This document shows, in pieces, positions 55,701-63,375 of a DNA stretch of 64,000 nt. Source of the DNA: Virgisporangium aliadipatigenens (lineage in GTDB: Bacteria > Actinomycetota > Actinomycetes > Mycobacteriales > Micromonosporaceae). The notes below the pieces were generated by a model. It searched no databases. It was not told the origin of the DNA and saw nothing but the letters and a program-made list of their open reading frames with translations. The position numbers and the translations under genes were made by a program. Each line of letters begins with the position of its first letter. Within the stretch, counting starts at the first letter, position 1. The stretch is taken from assembly GCF_016863615.1 (NCBI RefSeq), contig NZ_BOPF01000008.1, forward strand, positions 248,001-312,000, written 5' to 3'.

Positions 55701-57050
55701 CGACGGCGTCCCGCCGGGAAGTCCGTAGCCCGGCGCGGCCCCGGAGACCGGCGGCCCCGAGACGGGATAGCCGGAAGGCGGCGCGGAAACCGGCGGCCCG
55801 GCGATGCCGGGCCGGACACCGGGCGGGGCCGAGACGGGCGGCCCCGAGACGGCCATCGGCGGCGCGGAGACCGGCGGCCCGGACACCGGACCGCCGGCGG
55901 GCCCCGACACCGGGGCGATCGGGTTCGGCCCGCCCGCGATGGAGCCGCCCGGGCCGACGATCGCGCGTCCGGCCCGGGGCGCCAACTGGAGGGCACCCTC
56001 GGCGACGACGAGTTCGGGTTGCTCGATGGCGGTGGGCGCCATGCCGAAGCCGCGGTGCAGCAGTGTCGCGGCGAGCGGGATCCGGCTGGAGCCGCCGACG
56101 AGGAAGATCGCCGCGACCTGGCGGATGTTCAGGCCGGCGGAGGAGACGGCGAGCTGCGTGGAGGTGACGGTGCGGTCGAGGATGGGGCGGGCGAGCTGTT
56201 CGAGCTGTTCGCGCCCGAGCGGAACGCTGTCGTTGACCAGCGGCACGTGGATGTACGTCGTCGCGGCCCGACTGAGCGTCTCCTTCGCCTGGCGGGCGTC
56301 CTCCCAGAGCTGCCACGCGGCGCGGCGATCGCTGTCGTCGGCCGGCTGGGACAGGCGCCGCCACTCCTCCGGTGCGCTGGTGGCGAGCTGCTGGCCGAGG
56401 TATCCGACGATGGCGGCGTCGACGTCGAGCCCACCGGCGTCGGTCAGCCCTTCGGTCGCGAGCACGTCGAAACCGCCGCCGGCGGTGCGGCGAACGACGG
56501 TGGCGTCGAACGTTCCGGCGCCGAAGTCGTAAACCACCGCGTGGCCGTTGATCGGGAGGTGCGCGCCGACCGTGCCGACGAAGTAGGAGGCGGCGGCGAC
56601 GGGCTCGGCGACGAGCAGCGGAGCGGGCAGTCCGGCACCGACGGCCGCCCGGCTCAACGCGTCGCGGCGCTGGGCGCCCCACGCGGCGGGGTGGGTGATG
56701 GTGACGTTGGTCGGGCGGGTGTTGGCGACCCGCTGCGCCTCGGTGACGACCCGGCGCAGCACGGTGGCGATGAGTTCCGTGGAGGGGATCTCGCGTTCGC
56801 CGAGATAGACGGTGGTCTCGTCGATACGCCGTTTGGGATACGGCTCGAACCGGTGCGGATGCAGCCGCGCGGAGTGGACGGCGTCGCGTCCGGCGAGGAT
56901 GTTTCCGTCTTCGGCGACGTAGACGGCCGAGGGCAGAAGCTGGGCACCGTCGAACAGCAGCGCCTTGGTCCGGCCGTCGGGCCAGCGGATCACGGCAACG
57001 GTGTTGGAGGTCCCGAAATCGATGCTGAGACGGAAGCCGTTGTCCACCAC
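52749..57050 (-). CDS. Hsp70-type ATPase / Pro-Gly linker / transmembrane / type-I solute-binding fusion
   Basis: A 1433-residue protein combining four parts. Residues 1-357 are an Hsp70 (actin-fold) ATPase with phosphate-1 IDFGTSNT (10-17), connect-1 EPVAAASYF (about 149), phosphate-2 YDFGAGTFDATVV (about 174) and adenosine loop VGGSSRIP (about 317), all intact. Residues about 358-1045 are Pro/Gly/Ala/Gln-rich tandem repeats (PGSPAVPGQPGYG, VSGPPVSAPP, GPQVTGPQVTG). After a basic RGRSRGK a single span (about 1046-1068) follows. Residues about 1088-1433 are a LivJ/Peripla_BP_6 ligand-binding domain (KIAYLGVLSGDAKADSEAARNGVQMA, AAGIPVISPALS, EAYDAANVLLNAM). Positive-inside charges place the ATPase in the cytoplasm and the binding domain outside. 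Hsp70 substrate-binding domains are absent. The start GTG 57050 (or 57047) aligns with other actinobacterial Hsp70-like starts. It lies after gluD, separated by a terminator, so it has its own promoter. Confidence 0.88.
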   Translation of the reverse strand: MVDNGFRLSIDFGTSNTVAVIRWPDGRTKALLFDGAQLLPSAVYVAEDGNILAGRDAVHSARLHPHRFEPYPKRRIDETTVYLGEREIPSTELIATVLRRVVTEAQRVANTRPTNVTITHPAAWGAQRRDALSRAAVGAGLPAPLLVAEPVAAASYFVGTVGAHLPINGHAVVYDFGAGTFDATVVRRTAGGGFDVLATEGLTDAGGLDVDAAIVGYLGQQLATSAPEEWRRLSQPADDSDRRAAWQLWEDARQAKETLSRAATTYIHVPLVNDSVPLGREQLEQLARPILDRTVTSTQLAVSSAGLNIRQVAAIFLVGGSSRIPLAATLLHRGFGMAPTAIEQPELVVAEGALQLAPRAGRAIVGPGGSIAGGPNPIAPVSGPAGGPVSGPPVSAPPMAVSGPPVSAPPGVRPGIAGPPVSAPPSGYPVSGPPVSGAAPGYGLPGGTPSAYPAQAGSVGTPGSPAVPGHPGYGRPGSPAVPGSPGVVGAGQPGQGGVPGQPGYGAQPGSPAVPGQPGVAGAGGVAGQPGYGGAAGAQGVPGQAGYGAQPGSPAVPGQPTTGGPGGVPAQPGYGAAASAQGMPGQAGYGGAGGAQGIPGQAGYGAQPGSPAVPGQPGYGAAAGAQGVPGQAVAGQPGGVGQAGYGGQGGAAGAPGQAGVSAQPGAAGQPGVGAPGAAGVGQYGQPGIPAQGAGQSEATVQIGAFGQPGVPGQPGYPGGQPAIPGQPSAADQSGAFGQPGAGGQGGVTGAAAQPGVGPAGGAGQPGALGQTGGQPAGVGQQGSAGQPGVIGQAGGVGQQGVGQQGGVGGQAGGAGAAGVAGQPGAVPTGGVPGVPAQGGAPQTGAMAAPGQPAQGLTPGFPTWPQQGQQGIDPTTGQHIVIPMPAGPYAAGQIGPQVTGPQVTGPQVTGAHAMGPQISGPPIPGQQVSGAPVLGQQVGGQPIPGQQPITGQQPTVPVPGQTTGPQGVSAVGPGGPLRPVSGPAGGVPVSGPAGVVSGAATGAVPTHPFARTGVTGAVPVQSGPATANWPAGAPGGPAVPPERGRSRGKLWAGVTAGVVVLALLIGGGIYLSRDPDPKKPGPSVPVAASPACGYKIAYLGVLSGDAKADSEAARNGVQMAIDKFNREHSGCAASLQEFDTKGEAETAARLANEITADPKILGVVGPFWLDEAERVLPILDAAGIPVISPALSMSEFSGKYKSFHRTVASDADQNEAAVRYLLNDFRARKVFVVADKDDRTLDMAAEARLKLNTAFVGRADIETNQTDFGGIVNQITSATADAVYYLGYSVAGGEFVKQVRAARKDIKIIGWDRIFRSSFVEKAGKENAEGVVITCPCVPPSEAGENFGEDYKKRFNATGYNAPEAYDAANVLLNAMAAGKATRADVESYVDSYDKAGVSHRIKFTDKGDLDATTSTVWAFKVKDGQINGEKLIAK
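54040..55985 (-). repeat. Tandem-repeat linker of the Hsp70 fusion gene
   Basis: About 1.9 kb of degenerate tandem repeats. At 55150-55700 units of about 50-130 bases encode PGSPAVPGQPGYGAQ and GAQGVPGQAGYG blocks at least five times. At 55735-55925 VSGPP/VSAPP units recur, mirrored at 54030-54130 (PVSGPAG). GPQVTG is repeated three times near 54330-54375. Length is likely to vary between strains. The encoded chain is partly G-x-x periodic, collagen-like, though predicted intracellular. Confidence 0.7.
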
Positions 57051-57118
57051 CCCGGCAGCGTAAACAAGCGATGCAAGCCTGCAAACCCGGTGATGCGTAC
57101 GGCAAACGGCAAAACCAT

Positions 57119-57148
57119 AACGGGCCACCCCGTTCGGAGTGGCCCGTT
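57119..57148 (-). terminator. Rho-independent-type terminator of gluABCD
   Basis: A perfect 10-base stem, AACGGGCCAC (57119-57128) and GTGGCCCGTT (57139-57148), with a 10-base loop lies just after the gluD stop at 57155. On the transcript strand it is followed by TATGGTTTTG, a modest U-rich run. It separates gluD from the Hsp70 fusion. Confidence 0.75.
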
Positions 57149-57154
57149 GGTAGA

Positions 57155-58144
57155 TCAATCGTCGGTTTTCGGTGGTCCGCCGACCGGTGCCGGTTGGACC
57201 GCGACGGCGCCGGGCATTTCACCCGACAATGCCGCGGGCGGTGCCGCTCTGCCGCCGGGGGCCTTCCGGCCACGGGCCAGCCGCCGCTGCGTGTAGGACG
57301 CGAGCTTGGACAGCAGGTAGTTCGCCAGAATGAAGATCGCGCCGACCACGACGAACGTCTGGATCGGGTTGTGCAGCGCCGGAATGATCGTCGTGTTGCT
57401 GATCCGCAGCGCCTCCTCGTAGGTGATGATGAACCCGAGTGAGGTGTCCTTCAGCACCACGACCAGCTGGCTGATCAGCGCCGGCAACATGATCCGGTAC
57501 GCCTGCGGCAGCAGGATCAGGCGGATCGACTGTCCGGTCGTGAGCCCGATGGCGTCGGCCGCCTCGCGCTGGCCCCCGGGGAGCCCTTCCATGCCGGAAC
57601 GCAGGATCTCGCCGATGACCACCGAGTTGTAGATCGTGAGCCCGAGCACCAGGGCGCCGAGGTCGCCGCCGAGGTCGATCCCGAGCTTCGGCAGCAGCGC
57701 CCAGCAGAACACGATCGTCACGACGACCGGGATGCCGCGGAACACCTCGACGAAGAACCGGGTGATCACGTTGAGCGCGACAACCAGGAACCGGACACCG
57801 GCCACCCCGGGGAACCGGCGCCTGCTCAACGCCTTGAGCTGCACCCGCCAGATGGCGAGGAGCGTGCCGACGACGAGCGAGCAGACGATGGCGAGAACGG
57901 CCGCCTCGAGCGTGGCGAGGAAGCCCTCACCGAGGCGCTCCCACACCTGGTCGAAGACCGCGTTGGACGGGTCGAGGAGCGGCCCCCACAGCGCCTCGTC
58001 GAACTGCCCCTTCTCGTCCATCGGCAGGTACACGAAGAAGTACGCGCCGGCGATGACGAGAACGGCCGCGATCACGCTCGACACAATGGTGATCATCCGG
58101 GCCCGGGGCCCGGGGGCGTCGTACAGAACCGTCTGCTCGCTCAT
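57155..58144 (-). CDS. gluD: Glutamate-type ABC transporter permease (GluD)
   Basis: A 329-residue membrane permease of the His/Glu/Gln/Arg family (HisM type). The EAA loop is GQREAADAIGLTTGQSIRLILLPQAYRIMLPALISQLVVVLKDTSLGF, which contacts the ATPase. Extra N- and C-terminal extensions (an N-terminal periplasmic segment around GQFDEALWGPLLDPSNAVFDQVWERLGEG; a Pro/Ala-rich cytoplasmic tail) match corynebacterial GluD, longer than GluC. ATG 58144. It is the last gene of gluABCD, separated from gluC by a 282-base repeat-filled spacer. Confidence 0.92.
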   Translation of the reverse strand: MSEQTVLYDAPGPRARMITIVSSVIAAVLVIAGAYFFVYLPMDEKGQFDEALWGPLLDPSNAVFDQVWERLGEGFLATLEAAVLAIVCSLVVGTLLAIWRVQLKALSRRRFPGVAGVRFLVVALNVITRFFVEVFRGIPVVVTIVFCWALLPKLGIDLGGDLGALVLGLTIYNSVVIGEILRSGMEGLPGGQREAADAIGLTTGQSIRLILLPQAYRIMLPALISQLVVVLKDTSLGFIITYEEALRISNTTIIPALHNPIQTFVVVGAIFILANYLLSKLASYTQRRLARGRKAPGGRAAPPAALSGEMPGAVAVQPAPVGGPPKTDD

Positions 58145-58149
58145 CTGTG

Positions 58150-58430
58150 CTCCCCGCTCAGCGCAGGCCGCCGCCCGGAGGCGCGGCCTTCCTTCCGCTC
58201 CGCAAGCTCCGCTCCCTCCAGGCCGCGCCGCGGCGTCGATCGCTCGCTCACGCCGCCGCCTCGCTTCGCTCCCCGGCGCCGCGAGACGCGAGCGCGCAGT
58301 GCTTCATGATTCGCTCCCGCAAGCGTCCGCGCTCTGCTTCCCGCTCAGCGCTCGCCGCCGCCCGGTGGTGCGGCCTTCCCTCCGCTGCGCTCCGGTCCAG
58401 GCCGCACCGCGGCGTCGATCCCTCGCTCAT
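58150..58430 (-). repeat. Direct repeat pair between gluC and gluD (dispersed element type C)
   Basis: Two copies of a roughly 95-base sequence, 58150-58250 and 58337-58430, are about 85% identical by eye (one 9-base gap). Each contains GCGGCCTTCC, CAGGCCGC and GCGGCGTCGAT and ends, in transcript sense, with GAGCGAG at or near a TGAGCGAG start. The left-most boundary coincides with the gluC stop codon. Between them lies GCTTCATGATTCGCTCCCGC, which resembles part of elements A and B. These look like actinobacterial intergenic repeats rather than coding DNA. Confidence 0.6.
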
Positions 58431-59137
58431 CGGGCCAGGGCTCCGTTCCGTTCGAGCCGGTCGAGCAGCAGGCCCAGCGGCATCGTGAGGATCAGGAAGC
58501 CGATGGAGACGCCGACGAAGACCGGCAGCACCGAGTAGCCCTGCTGGACGACGAGGTCGTAGCCGCTCTGCGACAGGTCGCCGACGAGGCCGAAGAAGCC
58601 GGCGATGGCGGAGTTCTTGATCATGGCGATGATGACGGTGCCGAGGGGTACCACCGCCGCCTTCCACGCCTGCGGGAGGATCACGTGCCGCAGGGTCTGG
58701 GTGAACGTCAGCCCGAGCGCCCGGGCCGCCTCCGCCTGGCCGGGGTTGACGGCGTTGACGCCGCTGCGGATGGCCTCACACACGAACGCGCCGGTGTAGA
58801 CCGACAGCGCGACGATCGCGAACCGGAAGAACGGCAGGTCGATCGTGAGCCGGGTGAAGACCGCGTCGAGTCCCGGGATGCGCAGGAACGACGCGTCGAA
58901 CCCGAGCGCGGTGGGCAGTCCCGACGCGGTGAAGAAGAAGATGATCGTCAGCGGGGAGTTACGGATCACCGTCACGTACGCCGTGCCGAGCCACCGCAGC
59001 GGCGGTACCGGGGAGATCCGCATGACCGCGACGATGGTGCCCAGGATCAGCGCCCCGATGGCGGACAGCACGACGACCTGCAGCGTGAGCAGGAAGCCGT
59101 CCCGGAAGACGCCGAAATTCTCGAACAACACACCCAT
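58427..59137 (-). CDS. gluC: Glutamate-type ABC transporter permease (GluC)
   Basis: A 236-residue permease (HisQ/GlnP type) with EAA loop NPGQAEAARALGLTFTQTLRHVILPQAWKAAVVPLGTVIIAMIKNSA and about five spans (DGFLLTLQVVVLSAIGALILGTIVAVM, IVALSVYTGAFVCEAIRSG). The ATG at 59137 follows the gluB stop by 71 bases, including a 14-base-stem hairpin. Pairs with GluD to form the heterodimeric channel. Confidence 0.93.
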   Translation of the reverse strand: MGVLFENFGVFRDGFLLTLQVVVLSAIGALILGTIVAVMRISPVPPLRWLGTAYVTVIRNSPLTIIFFFTASGLPTALGFDASFLRIPGLDAVFTRLTIDLPFFRFAIVALSVYTGAFVCEAIRSGVNAVNPGQAEAARALGLTFTQTLRHVILPQAWKAAVVPLGTVIIAMIKNSAIAGFFGLVGDLSQSGYDLVVQQGYSVLPVFVGVSIGFLILTMPLGLLLDRLERNGALAR

Positions 59138-59163
59138 GAGAGGTTGCCGCCTCCAGTCCTAGG

Positions 59164-59198
59164 CCCGCCCGGCGGTGTGGTGTGCACCGCCGGGCGGG
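59164..59198 (-). terminator. Strong intra-operon hairpin between gluB and gluC
   Basis: Perfect 14-base arms CCCGCCCGGCGGTG (59164-59177) and CACCGCCGGGCGGG (59185-59198), loop 7 bases, just after the gluB stop. No U-run follows. Such hairpins behind binding-protein genes typically protect or partly terminate the transcript, giving more binding protein than permease. This is inference from comparable operons. Confidence 0.6.
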
Positions 59199-59208
59199 AC
59201 GGGGATGA

Positions 59209-60102
59209 TCAGTACCGGTTGACGGCCGGCGGCGACGGGAGCTTGGCGTCCTTGATCTTGCCGGCGCTGTCCTGCCACGCCTTGGCGTAGCGACCGTCGG
59301 CGTACGCCTTCTCGAGCACGTCGTTGATCCAGTTACGGAACTTGGTGTCGTCCTTCTTGAGGCCGATGCCGTAGGGCTCCTTGGTGAACGTGTCACCGGC
59401 GAGCTTGAACTTGCCCTCGTTGGTCGAGATGAAGCCCAGCAGGATCACGTTGTCCGTCGTGACGGCGTCCACCTGCTTGCTGTTGATGGCGTCGATGCAC
59501 TTCTGGTACGTGTCGAAGAGCACCAGCTGGGTGGCCTCGTTCTGCAGGTACTTCTTGATGTTGCCGGCCGGGGTCGAGTTGCTCACCGAGCAGACCTTCT
59601 TGCCGCCGGCCTTGAACGAGTCCGGGCCGGTGATGCCGGTCTCGTCGGCGCGCACCAGGATCGTCTGGCCGGCCTCGTAGTACGGGCCCGCGAAGCTGAT
59701 CCGCTCTTTGCGCTTGTCGTTGATCGTGTAGGTCGCCACCACGATGTCGACCTTGTCCTGCTCGATGACCTGCTCACGCACGGTCGACGGCGCCTCGGAG
59801 TACTCGATCTGGTCGGCCGAGATGCCCAGTTCGGCCGCGACGATCTTGGCGATCTCCACGTCGAACCCGGCCGGCTTGCCGTCGAGGCCCTTGAGGCCGA
59901 AGCCCGGCTGGTCGAACTTGGTGCCCACGCGCAGCTTCTTGGCCTTGCTGAGCTTGTCCATGGTCGTGCCGGCCTCGAACGTCACGTCCTTCTTGACGTC
60001 GGGGCCGGAACCCGCGTCGTCGTCGTCCCCACCACAGGCGGAGACACCGCCGAGGGCCAGTACCGCGACCGCTGCGTACGCGGCCAGACGCTTCACGCGC
60101 AT
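59209..60102 (-). CDS. gluB: Glutamate-type ABC transporter substrate-binding lipoprotein (GluB)
   Basis: A 297-residue lipoprotein: signal with lipobox GVSAC (C23), then acidic linker GGDDDDAGSG, then the SBP_bac_3 fold (SKAKKLRVGTKFDQPGFGLKGLDGKPAGFDVEIAKIVAAELG, TVREQVIEQDKVDIVVATYTINDKRKERISFAGPYYEAGQTILV, DAVTTDNVILLGF). The sequence is that of the glutamate/polar amino-acid binding family; specificity for glutamate is by homology to the gluABCD system. ATG 60102 has GGAGGGAG before it. The two cysteines (CSVSNS, CIDAI) may form a disulfide. Confidence 0.93.
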   Translation of the reverse strand: MRVKRLAAYAAVAVLALGGVSACGGDDDDAGSGPDVKKDVTFEAGTTMDKLSKAKKLRVGTKFDQPGFGLKGLDGKPAGFDVEIAKIVAAELGISADQIEYSEAPSTVREQVIEQDKVDIVVATYTINDKRKERISFAGPYYEAGQTILVRADETGITGPDSFKAGGKKVCSVSNSTPAGNIKKYLQNEATQLVLFDTYQKCIDAINSKQVDAVTTDNVILLGFISTNEGKFKLAGDTFTKEPYGIGLKKDDTKFRNWINDVLEKAYADGRYAKAWQDSAGKIKDAKLPSPPAVNRY

Positions 60103-60153
60103 TGCTCTCCCTCCAAAGGAACCTGTCGCCAGAGGACAACGGGTCCGAGAATT

Positions 60154-60948
60154 TCAGTGGGTCAAAATCTTGGACAGGAAGTCCTTGGCCCGCTCGCTCT
60201 GCGGGTTGGTGAAGAACTCGTTCGGGGCGGCCTGCTCGACCAGCTGGCCGTCCGCCATGAAAACGACCCGGTTGGCAGCATGCCGGGCAAAACCCATCTC
60301 ATGGGTCACCACGACCATCGTCATGCCCTCCCGGGCGAGCGACGTCATCACTTCGAGTACCTCGCCGACCATCTCCGGGTCGAGCGCGCTGGTCGGCTCG
60401 TCGAACAGCAGAGCCTTGGGCTGCATCGCGAGCGCCCGGGCGATCGCGGCGCGCTGCTGCTGCCCACCGGACAGCTGCGCGGGGTACTTGTCGGCCTGGT
60501 CCCTGATGCCGACGCGGTCGAGCAGCGCGAACGCCCGGTCGCGCGCCACGTCGGACTTCTCCTTGCGCACCTTGACCGGCCCGAGCATGACGTTCTCGAG
60601 GATGGTCTTGTGCGCGAACAGGTTGAACGACTGGAACACCATGCCGACCTCGCTGCGCAGGCGCGCCAGTGCCTTGCCCTCGGCCGGCAGCGGCCTGCCG
60701 TCGAACGTGATCGAGCCGGAGTTGATCGGCTCGAGCCGGTTGATCGTGCGGCACAGCGTGGACTTGCCCGAACCGGACGGGCCGATCACGACGACCACTT
60801 CGCCACGGTCGACCGCCACGTTGACCTCACGCAGCACGTGCAGCGAGCCGAACCACTTGTTCACGCCGTCGAGCACGATCAACGGATCGCCGGTCGGCGT
60901 CTCGGGCCCGGCCGCGGCTCCGGTCTCGTCCTTGTCGAGCGACGTCAT
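60154..60948 (-). CDS. gluA: Glutamate-type ABC transporter ATP-binding protein (GluA)
   Basis: A 264-residue ATPase with Walker A GPSGSGKST, the Q loop (VFQSFNLF), signature LSGGQQQR, Walker B KALLFDEPTSALDPE and H loop VVTHEMGFARH. It is the first gene of the leftward gluABCD operon. GGAGG lies eight bases before ATG 60948. The 175-base region to surE holds the divergent promoters. Confidence 0.95.
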   Translation of the reverse strand: MTSLDKDETGAAAGPETPTGDPLIVLDGVNKWFGSLHVLREVNVAVDRGEVVVVIGPSGSGKSTLCRTINRLEPINSGSITFDGRPLPAEGKALARLRSEVGMVFQSFNLFAHKTILENVMLGPVKVRKEKSDVARDRAFALLDRVGIRDQADKYPAQLSGGQQQRAAIARALAMQPKALLFDEPTSALDPEMVGEVLEVMTSLAREGMTMVVVTHEMGFARHAANRVVFMADGQLVEQAAPNEFFTNPQSERAKDFLSKILTH

Positions 60949-61123
60949 GCGGTTCCGCCTCCTTCAGTTGTCCACGCGGATGGTCAAGAGCCTCAGTGGC
61001 CCGAACTCTAACGGCGGCGTGTCATGCGCAAAGACGGTGCGCGGTCACAGCACGGTAACGCTGGGGCTGCCGCGTAAGGTCCGGCTAGCGACAGCGGAAG
61101 AAGGCCGACAAGAGGAGCCACGG

Positions 61124-61927
61124 GTGCGCGTACTGATCACCAACGACGACGGGATCGACAGCCCCGGGCTGGTGGCCCTCGCCGGCGCCGCGCAGGACGT
61201 CGGGTGGGAGGTGCTCGTGGCCGCGCCGAGCCAGGAGTTCTCCGGGGCGAGTGCCGCGCTGACCGCCGTCGAGCGGGGCGGCCGGATCCTGACGCAGGCG
61301 CGTGAGCTGCCGGAACTTCCGGGCGTGCCGGCGTTCTCGGTCGCCGCGTCGCCGGCGTTCGTCGCGCTGATCGCGCTGCACGGTGCGCTCGGGCCGGTCC
61401 CGGACGTCGTTCTCTCCGGGGTCAATTTCGGGCCGAACGCGGGCCGCGCCGTCACCCATTCGGGCACGGTGGGAGCCGCGCTCACGGCCGCGCTGGACGG
61501 CCGGCGCGCGGCGGCGTTCTCGATCGGCCTGAGCATCCGGATGCGCCAGCAGCCGAAGTGGGAGACCGCCCGCGTGGTCGCCGCCGACCTGCTGCCGGTC
61601 GTGGCGGACCTGCCGCCCGGCGTGGTGCTCAACGTCAACGTGCCCGACCTGCCTTACGCGGACCTGCGCGGCGTGCGCCGCGGCGGCCTGGCGAACTTCG
61701 GCGCGGTGCAGTTCGGCGTGGTGGAACGGGACCCGGAGGGCTATGTCGGGATGCAGCTCACCGACACCGACGCCGAACTGGAGGCCGACTCGGACGAGTT
61801 CTGGATGCACCGCGGGTACGTCTCCGTGACGCCGATCCGGCCCGTCGCGGAGGCGCTCGACGTCGCCGTGCCGCTCGATGGGATAACCGTTGGCGGCGTT
61901 CCCGCGGTCGACGGCTACGCTGGTTAA
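61124..61927 (+). CDS. surE: 5'/3'-nucleotidase SurE
   Basis: A 267-residue metal-dependent nucleotidase: [21 protein letters not shown] (with the metal-binding NDDG), [29 protein letters not shown] and the final [16 protein letters not shown] 61124 follows AGAGGAGCC. It is divergent from gluA and precedes miaB by 5 bases, so the two are probably cotranscribed. SurE beside miaB is not the order I recall from mycobacteria and may be a local arrangement. Confidence 0.92.
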   Translation: MRVLITNDDGIDSPGLVALAGAAQDVGWEVLVAAPSQEFSGASAALTAVERGGRILTQARELPELPGVPAFSVAASPAFVALIALHGALGPVPDVVLSGVNFGPNAGRAVTHSGTVGAALTAALDGRRAAAFSIGLSIRMRQQPKWETARVVAADLLPVVADLPPGVVLNVNVPDLPYADLRGVRRGGLANFGAVQFGVVERDPEGYVGMQLTDTDAELEADSDEFWMHRGYVSVTPIRPVAEALDVAVPLDGITVGGVPAVDGYAG

Positions 61928-61932
61928 CCGTC

Positions 61933-63375
61933 ATGAACGAGAACCCCCGCAGTTACGAGGTCCGCACCTTCGGCTGCCAGATGAATGTCCACGACTCCGA
62001 GCGTCTCGGTGGCCTGCTCGAAGCCGCGGGGTACGTGCGCGCGGCCGACGGGGACCAGCCGGACGTGGTGGTCTTCAACACGTGCGCCGTGCGCGAGAAC
62101 GCCGACAACCGCCTCTACGGCAACCTCGGCCAGTTGCGCCCGACCAAGACGGCCAACCCCGGCATGCAGATCGCGGTCGGCGGCTGCCTGGCGCAGAAGG
62201 ACCGCGGCGAGATCGTCAAGCGCGCCCCCTGGGTGGACGTCGTGTTCGGCACGCACAACATCGGCTCGCTGCCGGTCCTGCTCGAACGCGCCCGCCACAA
62301 CGAGTCGGCCGAGGTCGAGATCCTGGAGTCGCTGGAGGTCTTCCCCTCCACGCTGCCGACCAAGCGCGACAGCCTCTACTCCGGCTGGGTGTCGATCTCC
62401 GTCGGGTGCAACAACTCGTGCACGTTCTGCATCGTGCCGGCGCTGCGCGGCAAGGAGAAGGACCGCCGCCCGGGAGACATCCTGGCCGAGGTGCAGGCGC
62501 TCGTCGCCGAGGGTGCGCTCGAGGTGACCCTGCTCGGCCAGAACGTCAACTCCTACGGCGTGGAGTTCGGTGACCGGCTGGCGTTCGGCAAGCTGCTGCG
62601 CGCCTGCGGTGACATCGACGGCCTCGAACGGGTGCGGTTCACCAGCCCGCATCCGCGGGACTTCACCGACGACGTGATCGCGGCGATGGCCGAGACGCCG
62701 AACGTCTGCCACTCGCTGCACATGCCCCTGCAGTCCGGCTCCGACGCCGTGTTGCGTGCGATGCGCCGTTCGTACCGTTCCGACAAGTATCTGGGGATCA
62801 TCGAGAAGGTGCGGACGGCGATGCCGGACGCGGCCATCACCACCGACATCATCGTGGGTTTCCCCGGGGAGACGGACGCCGACTTCGAGGCGACGCTGGA
62901 CGTGGTGCGGGCGGCGCGGTTCTCCAGCGCCTTCACCTTCCAGTACTCGAAGCGGCCCGGCACGCCGGCCGCGACGCTTGCGGGACAGGTCCCGAAGGCG
63001 GTCGTGCAGGAGCGCTACGACCGGCTGATCGCCACCCTCGAAGAGATCACCTGGGACGAGAACAAGCGCCTCGTGGGGCGCACGGTCGAGGTGCTCGCGG
63101 CGGTCGGCGAGGGGCGCAAGGACGCGGCGACGGGCCGCATGTCCGGGCGGGCCCGGGACGGCCGCCTGGTCCACTTCGCCACCGGCGACGCGAAGGTCCG
63201 CCCCGGTGACGTGGTCGAGACCGTGATCACCTACGCGGCCCCGCACCACCTCAACGCCGACGGCCCGCTGGTCTCCCACCGCCGGACCCGGGCGGGGGAC
63301 CTGAGCGAGGCGCCGCCCGCGACCCCGGTCAAGGGCGTCCTGCTCGGCCTGCCGACGATCGGCCTCAAAGCCTAA
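61933..63375 (+). CDS. miaB: tRNA-2-methylthio-N6-dimethylallyladenosine synthase
   Basis: A 480-residue radical-SAM methylthiotransferase that adds the methylthio group to i6A37 in tRNA. N-terminal MTTase domain: [52 protein letters not shown] with three cluster cysteines. Radical-SAM motif C159-x3-C163-x2-C166 in [26 protein letters not shown]-terminal TRAM domain is present. The [11 protein letters not shown] start is MiaB-specific. It follows surE by 5 bases. Confidence 0.96.
   Translation: MNENPRSYEVRTFGCQMNVHDSERLGGLLEAAGYVRAADGDQPDVVVFNTCAVRENADNRLYGNLGQLRPTKTANPGMQIAVGGCLAQKDRGEIVKRAPWVDVVFGTHNIGSLPVLLERARHNESAEVEILESLEVFPSTLPTKRDSLYSGWVSISVGCNNSCTFCIVPALRGKEKDRRPGDILAEVQALVAEGALEVTLLGQNVNSYGVEFGDRLAFGKLLRACGDIDGLERVRFTSPHPRDFTDDVIAAMAETPNVCHSLHMPLQSGSDAVLRAMRRSYRSDKYLGIIEKVRTAMPDAAITTDIIVGFPGETDADFEATLDVVRAARFSSAFTFQYSKRPGTPAATLAGQVPKAVVQERYDRLIATLEEITWDENKRLVGRTVEVLAAVGEGRKDAATGRMSGRARDGRLVHFATGDAKVRPGDVVETVITYAAPHHLNADGPLVSHRRTRAGDLSEAPPATPVKGVLLGLPTIGLKA

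Noticed and set aside
53845-57050. Hsp70 gene and ABC binding-protein gene as two separate genes
   Set aside because: No stop codon or credible internal start and signal peptide separates them; the span at about 1046-1068 is preceded by basic residues and an in-frame repeat linker, so one polypeptide is more likely. An internal start just before the span cannot be fully excluded.
53599-57273. Second long minus-strand frame across the Hsp70 fusion
   Set aside because: Frame-shifted reading of the repeat linker, Arg/Ser/Gly-rich, no start with ribosome site, no domain.
58150-58430. Small ORF (MSEGSTPRCGLDRSAAEGRPHHRAA...) after gluC
   Set aside because: It is the translated form of the duplicated intergenic repeat; no ribosome site or conserved family.
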